Shown here in pieces: positions 38,641-50,078 of a stretch of DNA of 64,000 bases (positions are counted from its first letter, which is position 1; each line of letters opens with the position of its first letter). The DNA lies in contig NW_026252461.1 in assembly GCF_025094135.1 (NCBI RefSeq), forward strand, positions 19,652 through 83,651, in the 5' to 3' direction. The position numbers were made by a program, and so were the translations under genes. Source of the DNA: Mucor mucedo. Its lineage: Eukaryota; Mucoromycota; Mucoromycetes; Mucorales; Mucoraceae. The notes below the pieces were generated by a model. That model did no database searches, was not told the DNA's origin, and saw only the letters and a list, made by a program, of their open reading frames with translations.

Positions 38641-39960
38641 CTTTTCTCATGACGCCAAAGATATTCCGAAAACTTACCTGCGCAATCTCTTGAGTTTCGG
38701 TTTCTAGGCTGGATAAAGATCTTCAAATCACGCCAGAGAAATTCGATGATGCTGGTATGAATCATTCCAGAAAGACGGGGGTTTGATTCCACCTGATCGA
38801 CCGTCGCAAAACGTTCGCTGTGGTTGACAACTTGATGAGCATAAAAATGCAGACCATTGGCTTGAAAATCGGCTCCAGCAGCAGCATCTTCATTATGGAG
38901 ACCCTTGTATCTTCCCATTTATCGGAACAAACAACTGAACCAGCCTTACAGTAGCGAAACAAGAGAGGCAATGAGGTAACACCTGACCGATTAGGTACAA
39001 CAAAAAAAGTCTTCTTCCAGCAACAAAATGAGCACGCAACTCATCAATACGAAGTCGTTTGTCGTTATAACGGAAGTCCAGGAGAGTGTCCTCGGCTACA
39101 AGAGCTTCTAACATTCCGAAAAACCAGACTCCTATCAACTGAGTTAATAATCTATTACTTTTAATGCACTACCTTAACTAGAAACGTTCGACGCGTCGAC
39201 CACAACGATTCTGGTGCTTTCCAAATTTTGATTTATCAATTTAAATATGGTGACATCCAGGATCGGCACCAAGCAATTGCTTATCCCCCATTGCATATCT
39301 ACAATAATCACTGAGCCTCATCATTTGAATGTCCTTCTGTACTTGTCTGGCAGCGTCAGGAAGGATTCGGATGGACTTGCTGATCTTGCCGATTGAGTTT
39401 CCTCTGTTATACTCCATGACTGTGTTCAAGATTTGGTTAGCCTTGGCCTTGCAGTTATATAAGAAAGATTGTAAGGTGACACTTCTCTTGATAACGTCAA
39501 AATGACCTCCATTGGGGACTTAAATATCATCCTGAAAATGACTATCACATTCATAATAGAGTGGATCACGATCCTCCCGATAATACACCGTCATGAGTTG
39601 AGTAAAACCGTTTAACTCGTATCTCTTTTGCTCCTGGTAATCAAACAACTTGTTGTCACAAGTCATATAGCTACGTTTAAATAAAAATACGATTATTTAT
39701 CTGAAGTTATCAATATGCTCCTTATTCATACTATCTTCCATGTGACAATGGCTGAAACCGTATAATATGCTTCAAGCTTTCTGTCACCCTCGGTAGGAAC
39801 ACGGGGACCTCATCCAGCAGTAATGTTGGCCATTCTATAAGGTTCGATGATTTCATCCCTGTTTAAAACAAAAGTATCGGCTTCGGAAGGAAAATCAAAA
39901 TACTGTTTGTCCTCAGTTGTTGGGTAATAATAATCGCTATTTTTACGTGCAGATCTTTAA
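38641..39960 (-). pseudogene. Older Merlin/IS1595-like transposase relic
   Basis: Decayed gene with the layout of 35492-36828. N-terminal exons near 39960-39820 (RDEIIEPYRMANITAG) and 39666-39490 (KLFDYQEQKRYELNGFTQLM), then QSFLYNCKAKANQILNTV, GADPGCHHI followed by a stop and IDKSKFGKHQ (first catalytic region), IGVWFFGMLEAL, a second catalytic region VCSDKWE, VNHSERF and IHTSIIEFLWRDLK (third). Several stops and frame changes. Sequence is clearly diverged from the intact gene, so this is another family. Confidence 0.7.
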
Positions 39961-40955
39961 ATGTTACGTGTTAAGCTTGGCATATTAAGCAGAAACTTTA
40001 CATCGTTTAAGGCGATATAAAGGGTTACACAAAATAGAAATGGACAAAGAATAGAACAAGAAAATATTACAAAATAAACTTACAGGAAAGAAAGGTAAAC
40101 CTTTGTTTTTTGAGGAAATTAAAATATTCATAGATAATGTTTCAGTTGTCACAAAAAAAAACTTATTACGTTCTCACACAATTTTTTTGTCGATGTCACA
40201 TACGTCTTTTTACCTTGTCGGAGAAATTCCAATTTGAAAGTCACTGTTCCAATGCGGATTTTCATCACCTATACATTTAACTTCGACCTAAAATTTACCC
40301 TACATCAAATGTAGTCTTTTTTAAACAAACTATGGGCATTGTTACAAAATTCTTAAACCTTTTTCTGACATGTTTAAAATACGTTTACTTGGAATATTTA
40401 TCTTTTGTCCGTTTGTTGAAAGGGTTTTTCCAATTATTGAGTCAAACCAGAACGGTACAAACCTGAAAAATGATATGCATAAAAACCAATCGACTATTCA
40501 GCTATGCGTTCATATAAAGTCTTACTACATCTGATCTATCAAATCTTAAATCTTTTATATTTTTGACTGATTATCTGTCTTTCTGCCAAAAAAATGGAAG
40601 CTTTATTCATTTTGGCTTCTCCGTAACATTTTATCAACATTTGTATGCGGTTTGTCATTTCTGACTCTTTACCATATATATCTGTCACGTATTTATGTAA
40701 GACCTACGTGGTACCCATATGAATACTGACTAATAACTTATTATTTACGTTCTTACTCTCTCAAACTGAATAACACAGAAAATAAAAACAGCATAATCAC
40801 ATTGCAGAGTGTATCATTACTAATTAAAAATCTGCGACAATCATTAAGTGTTCGTCTATATACAGTGTATTTTTGTTATTATAATAAAATTATTGGAATC
40901 GTAACTAAGCAATCACAAGACGAGGTAATTTTCCATCCCAAAAGTTACAAAAGTT
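39961..40955. other. Non-coding, AT-rich
   Basis: No gene, repeat or element boundary could be supported here. Confidence 0.45.
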
Positions 40956-41480
40956 AGGATTTTCAGCATGGGTCGGGGAACCCTCCACCCAAGAATACGG
41001 CCCATGCTATTAAGCATGAAAGTGATAATACTTAATAAACAGAATACCTGTTTTTTAAACTGTGAAATTTTTAAGCATTGATAAAAAAAAATGGGGGCGC
41101 AGGAGCCTGGCCCCGCAAGAGGGAACGGGGAATTTTGGGGAAGGGGAAGCCCCTCAACGCAAGAATACAACCCATAGTGCTTAGCATTAAATTGTTACCT
41201 TCTGAAAAAACAGTGTGCCTTTTTTTTGGCATAATATTTTAGAGCAAAATTTTGCTTATACTGCTTGATTTCTTTCTTCGGCGTAATACGTTTGAGAAGA
41301 GATACAAGATTGAAGCTAGGGATACACCTCCTTCCAAGAATACGACCCATAACATTAAACATAAAACTGAGAAAAGTCCTTATATAAAAACTGATTACTA
41401 TAGTGAAAATCATAACATAAAAATGACTTTTGCGTATAAAGTGACTAGCTGGCATCTTACTCACTTCGTGAGCGGAGCCA
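40956..41480. repeat. Dispersed repeat block sharing AAGAATACGRCCCAT with 19920-20210
   Basis: AAGAATACGGCCCAT at 40991, a variant at 41161 and AAGAATACGACCCAT at 41336 are spaced 170-175 bp apart, so the unit looks tandem. 41095-41210 repeats the G/C-rich arm and GTTACCTTCTGAAAAA of 19930-20040; 41325-41395 repeats 20140-20210. No open frame is convincing. Confidence 0.7.
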
Positions 41481-42449
41481 GCGACTGAGACGCACTCAAA
41501 GTTAATAAACATAGCCTTTATTCGTAGTATATAAGGTGGTATAAAAAATGATGATTTTGGATAAAATATAAAATTTAATGGGAGTTAGGTGTGGATGAGT
41601 AATTCAGGATAAATAACATTTTCGGTAGTGTTTTGTTTATCTGAAAATAATACGGATATTCCGTTTGCTGATGTTGATCTAGTATATCTAATAGAGTGCA
41701 TCCGGAGTTCAATAGTAAATTTTTTTTTTCAAGCAGGGAGGTACTTTCGAATCAATCCAACCTTTTTTTTTCATTATTAAATTTTTTTTTGCTCACTATT
41801 ATACGTTTTAAATGATAGTTAAAACAGTTCTACACAATTTTTTTGTGAGAAAAGCAAGCCGAATCCCCATTTTTACAAAGTGATTTTAGGTGGGGGGGCT
41901 TCAACTTGTCACATACAGCCAAAATTTGAACAATTTTTTTTATTATAGCCAATAGGATTGCTCCGGATATTTAATTCACCGTTTCTGACATTTAAACTAA
42001 AGCATCTGCCGCCAAAAATCTAATTACCGCCAGCAGGCATACTTAAGCTGGCCATGTACTTAGATAATAAAGTCCACAAACAAATTTAGACATGTAATTA
42101 ATATTCTCTTTGCCCAAAATTAATAAAAAAAATGCCGTTATTCATTTCAGGTTTTTTAAGAAAGGACAAATTGTTTAAACGCAGCGAGCTCTTATCGGAT
42201 GTTCTTATTGACGGACAAAGGCTTTAGAATGTTCACTAGCATTTTTGTACTGATTATAATTGTTTGAAATTTAAGAATCTCGTAGCTTATTATGTTTTTA
42301 TGCTGTAATATTAAGCGCGTTATACTAAAGTAAGCAGAAGGCAAATGACCTTTCTTGCAAACATTTATGACACTGATCATCAAATCTAAAACAATTGAAT
42401 CACAGCGTAACATAATCTGATTAAATATTTATGCTGAAGAAACTCTTCA

Positions 42450-42960
42450 AAATGTTCCCCGTGATTACGATACTAAGTAGAATCTTTTTAAAATTGATAT
42501 GTATATTATAAATAATACTTTTAATCTGTTCTTGTCACCGCCAACAAAAAAAAGTACATAAAGGGTGAGAAATATGTCTTTCAAATTTCCATAACTCAAA
42601 AGACCAATTGTAACACAGCTCACTCCAATCTGATGGCTGATATAAATAAAAAAAGCATTGAAATGTTCCCCGTGATTTTGATACAAAGTAGAATCTTTTT
42701 AAAATTGATATATACATTATAAATAATACTTTTAATCTGTTCTTGTCACCGCCAACAAAAAAAAAGTACATAAAGGGTGAGAAATATGTCTTTCAAATTT
42801 CCATAGCTTAAAAGACCAACTGTAACACAGCTCACTCCCATCCGATGGCTGATATAAATAATTTTTTTTTAAAATGCTCCTCGTCATTTTAATACTAAGT
42901 AGGATCCTTATTAATTGAAGATGTAGCTTATAATATATGTTTTAAATTTGTATTAGTTAA
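42450..42960. repeat. Subterminal tandem repeat, ~208-bp unit, 2-3 copies
   Basis: AAATGTTCCCCGTGATT starts copies near 42450 and 42660; a diverged third (GCTCCTCGTCATTTTAATACTAAGTAGGATCC) starts near 42872. Each holds the (A/T)ACTAAGTAG core, TAAATAATACTTTTAATCTGTTCTTGTCACCGCC and a CAGCTCACTCC-ATC-GATGGCTGATATAAA block. Unit length and core match the arrays at 4868 and 25430 although the rest has diverged. Confidence 0.82.
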
Positions 42961-43339
42961 CGCCAGTTGCAAGAAATATCCAAACAAGGTGCAAACTCCC
43001 TTTTAAGTGTCAATAACTGTCCCCTCAAATCTTTTATATTTTAAACGCAGCAAAGTTTAGCTGCTGTATGGGAAAAATCTTTGAAGTACTTGCCATCATT
43101 TTTGTATTAAGTATATTCTCTTTTAATTAAAAGAGTTTATTTGTAAATATATGAATATGTTATATTAGTCTGCGCCAATTGATAAATTGACTGAAAGATT
43201 AGTAATATTATATCAAAGTTCCATACGAAACTCTATAGGAGTTTGAATCATATAATTTTTAAGGTTTGGGATTGAGGGTTTAATTTTTGACGTTTTGCAA
43301 AGTTTTTATCATCTATCAAAACAAACAATAACATATCCA

Positions 43340-45671
43340 ATGGCTAAATCAAGAAAAAGAATGAACCAAGGAAAAAAAGTTAGAGCTGCAACGTTAGAGA
43401 AAGCTGCAATGCTTGCTGCTGAGGCTGCTGAGGCTGCTGTGAGAGAGTTCAGCGATGTTGAAATTCACCATTCCGAAGATGTTCAAGGGGATGTCGAAGT
43501 TATGCCCATCTCGTGGAAAAACGCTAGTGAGACCACTGCTGCGCAGAGATACACGCGTAAAATTGAATACGCACGCGAAACTATCAGTCGAACGAAGTCT
43601 GCTTGGAGGAAAGCCGCTGTGGGCAATCGTTCCTTGACCGATTTTTTCAAGTTGACCAAAAAACTTGCACCCATTATGAAGAAGAAAAAGGGGCCATACA
43701 AGTCCAGATTCCCTGATGAAGCAACATTGGAAAAAATCCATACAATGTTGCCACTCATTGATCCAAAATTGGTTCTTTGTAATGCATCTACTGGTGAACA
43801 ACATATGGAAGGTGTCACTCAGTATCTGAAATACAAGATTGTGAAGGAAATGATGGTGCTTCTTTTGGTGGGTGAAGCGTATTCTGATGCAGCAGATCGT
43901 GCGGTCAACAACTCCTGGCACGATCCATCAAAATGTTACCGTTTTCGCGTAGCCCGTATTTGGTTGGGGCTTTACTTGGAGACCGGAAGTATCCCTCTCC
44001 ACCAACAAGGAAAGCATGCGAAGAGGAGATCAATCCTGAGTGATCCTTTTGTGAAAGAGAAATGCGTGGAGTGGATTCGTGGCCAGAAAGCCACATTTAG
44101 AAGTATCCCGGCTCTTCGACTTTATTTAAGACAGTACGTCTTACTGGAGGTCTTGGCCATGACGACGGAAGTACAGGTTGATGCAGATGTGATTGTAAAT
44201 GATGAAGTACATCCTCTGTCAAATGATGCTTTGTCAACTTACCTGAAGTCATGGGGGTTCGAATACAAGACAGGTAAATACAAGATGCAATTAATTAATA
44301 GTTACTAATGGCTTAACTTTAATGTTTTTTGTGGTATGTGCATAGGAAAAGATCAATGTTACTTTGATGGACATGAACGGCCGGACGTCATTTCTTATCG
44401 TATTAAGTGGGCCCAACAAATGATGGAATGGCACAAACGTATGGAAACCTATACACTCGACGATGCGAATTCGGAACCAGTTCAACCTAACCTGAAGGAA
44501 AATGAAAAGAAGATAGTTTTAGTTACTCACGACGAATCAATATTTTATTCAAATGATTGTAAAGTCACTCGTTGGTGTGAGAAGAACGAATCCATGATCA
44601 TTCCTAAGGGCCAAGGAAGATCTGTTATGGTTAGCTCGTTTATGTGTCCTTGCCATGGAACAATGAGAGGTACCGTCAATGGTATTGAAATAACTTCAAG
44701 AGTTATTTTTCTTCCTGGGTAACAGTAACAGCGATGGTTATTGGACGAACATTGATTTAACTAATCAATTAAAAGATGTAATTCCTCTTTTTAATGAATT
44801 ACATCCTGATTGTATTGGTATCTTTGCCTTTGACCAGAGCTCTAACCACAAAGCCATGGCTGATGATGCTCTTGTTGCCTCAAGGATGAGTTCCTGTGTC
44901 ACCGTGTATAAAGATACAAATAAGTATAGGTTTCGAGTTACCACTTTTACCGATAAGGAAGGTCGAGTGAAGGCCCAGCCCATGTACCGGACCGAGACGG
45001 TGAATATGGAAGCCGTGAAGAATGTTGTTGCTACGAGAAGGGCAAAGCAGCAACCAGTGTCCTTTGAAGACCTCCTGAATCAATACAGGCTTCCAAGAGT
45101 AAATATTTGAACTTAATACATGACATGAAAATCTAAATTTCAATGATTTCATTATATTTTGTAGGCACGTGAGGTCTTCAGAGGCACGCTCATTTTGTTG
45201 AGGGAGCGCGGCTTGTTGGACAAGAATGCTTCGCTGCGCAAGGTATGCCCTTCCGGTACAGTGCATGATACTGCTGTTCGACCTGGCTGCTGTGCGGAGT
45301 ACTTGCTTTCTCAGCAACCTGATTTTTTGGCGCGGAAGAATATGTTGGAGACTGTGATGTTCGAGGCTGGTCACCTCTTTACATTATACCCAAAGTATCA
45401 CTGTGAGACTAACTGGATTGAAAGACATTGGGGTACAGCCAAAAGATATTCACGAATGATGTGTGATTACTCCTTTCATACTCTGACGTCTAGAATCCAT
45501 GAGTTTCTGGACAATGATGAGGTTGTGCACGGTCCTAAAATTAATAGACGGTATTATAACCGTGCCTATAGATATATCGACGCGTATAGCAAGGGTAAAG
45601 ATGTCATGGAGGCTGATGAGATTATCAGAAAGTTTTCCAAAGAATATCGATCACACCGACGTGCTGTTTAG
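43340..45671 (+). pseudogene. DDE transposase of the 4.2 kb TIR element (one frameshift)
   Basis: Cut-and-paste transposase. Exon 1 43340-44273, exon 2 44346-45098, exon 3 45165-45671; both introns (72 and 66 bp) have GTAAAT donors and keep phase. The start is the Met of MAKSRKRMNQGKK, with basic and helical DNA-binding-like sequence after it. Catalytic set: IVLVTHDES (first Asp), GIFAFDQSSNH (second Asp) and YHCETNWIERHWG (Glu). KGQGRSVMVSSF and PKYHCE are typical of a DDE family widespread in fungi. One extra base near 44720, between FLPG and NSNSDGYW, breaks the frame; otherwise the gene is complete, so decay is recent. A minus-strand copy of exon 3 at 63341-63817 differs at few residues. 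Confidence 0.85.
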
Positions 45672-45926
45672 TTTCTCCTTCATGGCTTTCATTCCATTAA
45701 AAAAAAACCAAAAAAAAATAAATCCTTAGACTCCCCCCCAAAAAATAAATAAATATCCTGAAATTTTTTTTAAAAAAAAAAAATCCTTCCCCCACATTAA
45801 GATCTGGCTATGAATCTATTTCCTTTTATATTGTTTGTACGAGTCGGAGGTGAATCCTTCAAAATGTCACAAAATTGATTTTGCTATTGAACTCCGGATG
45901 CACTCTAAATATTTTTTATACGCAAT

Positions 45927-46685
45927 TAGTGTTCGGAATGAAGATGGAATCTCTCGAGAGAGCTTCGATCGTGTTCCAGTCGAAGCTCGCTCGGATGCGA
46001 TTTTTTGCAGCTCGAGCTCGCTCGAAGTTTCTTAAGCTCGGCTCGGTTGCGAATACGATAGCTCGAACTCGCTCGCCCTTTTTATTACACAAAGTGCACG
46101 TCAAAGTGATGTTAATTACAGAAAGTTATGATAATAAAATTGTTATTTATTGAAATAGAAGTTGGAGAAAGAAAAAAAAAACTTTTTTTTCACCAGCCTT
46201 AACACCAAATTCGGATAATTAAATCAAACTATTACTGCATCTATAATTATAATACATTTGGATTTGTGAACATGAAAGTTTAAATAAATTCTGCTACGTC
46301 ATGTTACTATGGTTGCTGTAAAAAATTGGCATAGTTGGGTATAGTGTGCAAAGCTGTTTCATTTTCTATGGTAAATGTGTTTGTTGGTTGTACAATTAAA
46401 TAAAAGTCCAAAGCATGTTAATTGGAGTTATTAGAGCATAAATAAAAAGAAATGGTAAAGGGAAGAAAAGATTAAAATCAAGGGGAAATGCCATCTGTAG
46501 TCTTTCAAGGACCTTAACTTTAAAGTGACTACTATCGACATCTTAGCCGAGCGAGCTTCGAGCGAGCATCGATCGAAGCTCGCTCGAACCCAAAAAAAGT
46601 GGCGCAAGTTCGAGTACAAAAACTCGGTTCGAGCTTCGTTCGAACTGGCTCAAGATCGGTGCAAGCTCGAAAAGTTCGAACACTA
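45927..46685. mobile_element. hAT-like MITE, 759 bp
   Basis: Begins TAGTGTTCG at 45927 and ends CGAACACTA at 46685. Flanking 8-mers TACGCAAT (45919-45926) and TACGCACT (46686-46693) form an 8-bp target duplication with one mismatch, as hAT elements make. Both arms are full of short GAGCTCGCTCG/CGAGCGAGC repeats in inverted arrangement (45955-46080 and 46540-46680). The centre is AT-rich and non-coding. Confidence 0.82.
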
Positions 46686-46829
46686 TACGCACTGCAAATC
46701 GACATTTTTACACTCAATGCCAATCTACCGGTCTTTGTTCGTGGGGGGTGGGGAAATCCCCGGAACCCCCTCGGAAATAAATTTTTCAGTGGGGTCTAAA
46801 TTCCATGTAGCAAAAAGGTATGAATTGTA

Positions 46830-48970
46830 CAGTAGTCGCTCGATTTAAGGGTGACCAGAAATTTCGGAAATCTCACCCTTAAATAGAAAATACCCTTATA
46901 TCGAAAATCGTGACCACTCTTTATAAAACAGTCACCGGGCGCCAGCTGGTGCTAAATTTTGAATATCTTATATAATAAAACTTTGGATAGACTTTGTCAA
47001 TCCTTGCATATCTTTATTTTATTCAATATGAGCAATACACGTTTACGTCTTACAATTTCCCAAAAAATTGAAATTTTAGATCAGTTTGGAATGTGAAACA
47101 CCAATCAGATAGAGCTCGGAAAATGGGCGCAAAAAAAGTTTGATTTAATAAAACCTCTTTCACAACAAACTGTGTCAAACATCATCAACAATGCCGATCA
47201 GTTGTATTCTAACATTGTTGTTATCAAGAATAGTAAGAGTTTGAAGCTACCCAAGTATCCTCAACTTGACGGAGAAGTGGAAAAATTCGTCAACCATATG
47301 AATGACTGCAGCATACCAGTAAACCGTGCCTGTATCATCGAGTATGTCAAGCGTATCGCTCGTTCAAAGTACTCCATCACTGAAGATATCACTTTCTCTG
47401 ACGGATGGCTTTCCAAGGTCTTTAAACGCCTTGGTTTAAAATGTAGACCTACCCATGGTGAATGTGCTTCTGTTGATGTCAATTCACAAAGTATTCAAGA
47501 TCAGCTTGAAAAAATTCGGGAAGAACTGACGGATTATCCTCTTGCTGATATCATGAACTTTGACGAGACAGGATTGTATTACAATCAACCACCAAGAAGA
47601 ACAATTTGCTTGCAACCACTTGGTGGATTAAAGAAGAGTAAGACCCGTGTGACTGTGGGGCTACTTTGCAATGCGGATGGTACGTACAAAGGCCATCCCA
47701 TTGTAATTGGGCAATTCAAAAGCCCTCGTTGCTTCAAGGAAAACCCGAAGATGCTTTCCATGACAGCCATTGGTACCCGTCGATACGTGGAGTACCACCA
47801 CTCGCCTAAAGCTTGGATGACTACCGAGATCTTCTCGGCTTATGTCAAAAAACTGGACATTGCTTTTGGTCGAGAGGGTAGAAAAGTGGCTCTACTTTTA
47901 GACAATGCCTCAGTGCATAAGTTGAAGTTCAAGCCGGTGAACATAAAGTTGGTGTTTCTTCCTGCCAACACAACGAGTATGTTGCAAGCTCTCGATGCAG
48001 GTAGACAAAATAAACAAGGATACTGTTTTTTAAGTCGAAGTACTAATTTTATTTCACTTTATTTAGGAATTATTGCCAACTTTAAGGCTTACTTTCGCTC
48101 CCAACAGTATATGAGAAGTCTTGATTTGTTCGCCAGCAAACAGTTAGATAACTTGGATGTTTACAACATGAATCAGGTGCAAGCCATGTTTTTCTTGGCC
48201 AATGCTTGGTTAAAGGTAACGCCTGAGACAATAAAGAATTGTTGGAGGCATACCAATATCTTGGGATTTAAAGAGAACCCTGACACGTTGGCTTTGCCAC
48301 CCACTGTCCCCTTGCCTCTGGAAGATAACGTTGTCCAGGAGATCAACAATTTGTTGCCCGATCTTCCTGGTAATTCAGACAACGAGATCACTGATGTCAG
48401 TCAGCTGGATCTGGATTCTGACGAGATGTTTATCATCGATGATGAGGAGATCGTGATGGATGGAGAGGAGGAGATCCCAATGATACCTAAACAGGAGATA
48501 TACGTCGATATCAATGATTGTAAAAAACGGTTGAGGGAAGCTTATGAGACGATTCTGGCTCTGGATGTGCCTTTGGATGACTTGGACAATCAGTTCCATA
48601 GACGTGTTAGAATGAGATTGGCCGAATCTCGTGCTGAAGTAGAAAATTTGAAAGAACAAGCTGATATTCGTCGCTTTTTCCAATAAAAAAATTATTTCTC
48701 CTGTCACAAATGACTTTAAAAAATGATGATTTGTTACTGATAAATTTTTTTTTTCGACTGGGCACCAGAAAAAAAAAAAAAAAAAAAAAAAAAAAACCCA
48801 AATATGGTAAAAACCCGTTCGATTTAAGGGTATGGGGAATTGGGATCTCACCCTTAAATAGAATAGTGGTTTAGTGGTGTTAATGCTGGGGACGGAAGTT
48901 GTTTTTCAAAAATCCACCCTTAAATAGAAAATACCCTTAAATCGAACACCCTTAAATCGAGCGACTACTG
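46830..48970 (+). mobile_element. pogo/Tigger-type DNA transposon, complete, 2.14 kb
   Basis: Ends CAGTAGTCGCTCGATTTAAG at 46830 and the exact complement ending CGACTACTG at 48970, flanked by TA at 46828-46829 and 48971-48972. CACCCTTAAAT(A/C)GA motifs repeat several times inside both ends (46890-46915, 48845-48955), probably transposase binding sites. CAGT termini, TA duplication and a DDE_1-type transposase define pogo/Tigger. Confidence 0.92.
47028..48686 (+). pseudogene. pogo/Tigger transposase with one internal stop
   Basis: Start at 47028 (MSNTRLRLTISQKIEILDQF), a centromere-protein-B/psq-like helix-turn-helix opening. TGA at 47094-47096 interrupts it after FGM; the same frame is then open to 48686. 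A second HTH (ITFSDGWLSKVFKRLGLK) and the DDE_1 core follow: IMNFDETGLYY (first Asp), VALLLDNASVH (second), and LQALDAG joined to IIANFKAYF (third; 30 residues between second and third Asp). An intron at 48001-48066 (66 nt, no stop, so it reads through) is needed to join the third motif. The C-terminal tail is acidic. The single stop is the only lesion seen. Confidence 0.87.
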
Positions 48971-49039
48971 TAGTATATTATTAGATTGCAAAAAAAAGGT
49001 TATTATTGGAGTTCTGTGGGTTTCGATCGAGACGTTACA

Positions 49040-49403
49040 TGTCATGATCGTGTCACGTAGATGCATTAATTTTGGTAATTCTTTGTCAGCACCTTGTCAC
49101 CTACGTGTCAGCTATCAATCATCGAATATCTGCCATAAATAAGTAATGACTTACTAAACTTTGTCATTGCTTATTTTTATGCTAAATATCTATACAATCC
49201 TTTACTGTAAATATAGCCTAACTTTCCCTCTCCTTTCTTCCCCTTTATCAGATATATTATCTAATAACCCTCTCTCCTCTTTTCCTCTCTCTCTCTCTTT
49301 CTCTCTCTCTCCTTTATAATAAATATAATAATTATCATTTATTTTTTTGTTCTTGTAAGCAAGTATTCTTCTGTCAGTCCTGTCCGCCTATCCGCTCCTG
49401 CCA
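49040..49403. repeat. Solo LTR A, 364 bp
   Basis: Starts TGTCATGATCGTGTCAC and ends CGCTCCTGCCA. Flanks TTACA (49035-49039) and TTACC (49404-49408) give a near-perfect 5-bp target duplication. Shares ACTTTGTCATTGCTTATT, TTTATCAGATATATTA and the CCTGTCC-GC-T end with solo LTR B. Contains a (CT)n run near 49290. No internal retrotransposon sequence is adjacent. Confidence 0.82.
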
Positions 49404-50078
49404 TTACCCGTCCATTCAGTTCAGTGACAAATAGCATTAAGAATTGGTCGTAAAGCTCAAAATTATTTTCGCGAGGCAATGTTAATGAAGAGAAAGTTAT
49501 TACGCATACACGGATAATACGGAAACTGATCGAAAAAAAATTACTAGGGGCGGTTTCACCGAAAGTGAGCACGGATACTTCCTATCTCGACATAAAAGAC
49601 GTATTGATGTAGTATTTAATGGGTCGTACACGAAAACAACATAATTCTTTCATGCAATGATCTTTTATTATTAGGATCAGAATATTTTTAGGGAGATAAA
49701 ATTCGGAAAAAACTGAGTGTCGCGGATGCTCTGCCCCATATCACGCACCGTAGCAATACGCATTAATTATTGAGCTCAGAAAAACAGTCAATGAGCCATT
49801 TTTTACGAACAGTATATCGTTAATCCGCAGCCGCGGACTCGGCAGTGAAACTCCGCGACATGTTGCGGAATAACGCAACTTGGTGGATAAGATATACAAC
49901 CATCGGAATATAATTTTTTATTTCGTTTCCTATTTTTAATTTTTTTTTTCTTTTACAAACATTGTCAAATAACACATCAGATTGAATAAAATACTAATCA
50001 CTCCATTAGATGAGTCGTTGAAGATAGTTCGATTACAGTAAAAGTTGTCTACGCAAAAAATAGAAAGATACGAACAAC
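49404..50078. other. Non-coding; part resembles the AAGAATACG repeat block
   Basis: 49750-49830 (GCATTAATTATTGAGCTCAG, AAAACAGTCAATGAGCCATTTTTTACGAACAGTAT) resembles 20335-20400 in the Helitron-inserted block. No gene supported. Confidence 0.4.

Larger units (their letters stand above)
41694..45905 (+). mobile_element. Full-length TIR transposon (TA target) with DDE transposase, 4.2 kb
   Basis: Ends GAGTGCATCCGGAGTTCAATAG at 41694 and the exact complement ending at 45905, flanked by TA at 41692-41693 and 45906-45907. The left arm has GATTTTAGGTGGGGGGG and a ~208-bp tandem repeat array; the transposase fills 43340-45671; the right arm has CTGGCTATGAATCTATTTCC and GTACGAGTCGGAGG. TA duplication plus a D-D-E transposase argues for the Tc1/mariner side, though the protein is unlike classical Tc1. 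Confidence 0.9.

Noticed and set aside
48607..48851. Phe-rich minus-strand proteins
   Set aside because: Produced by an A tract at 48771-48796 inside the pogo right arm.
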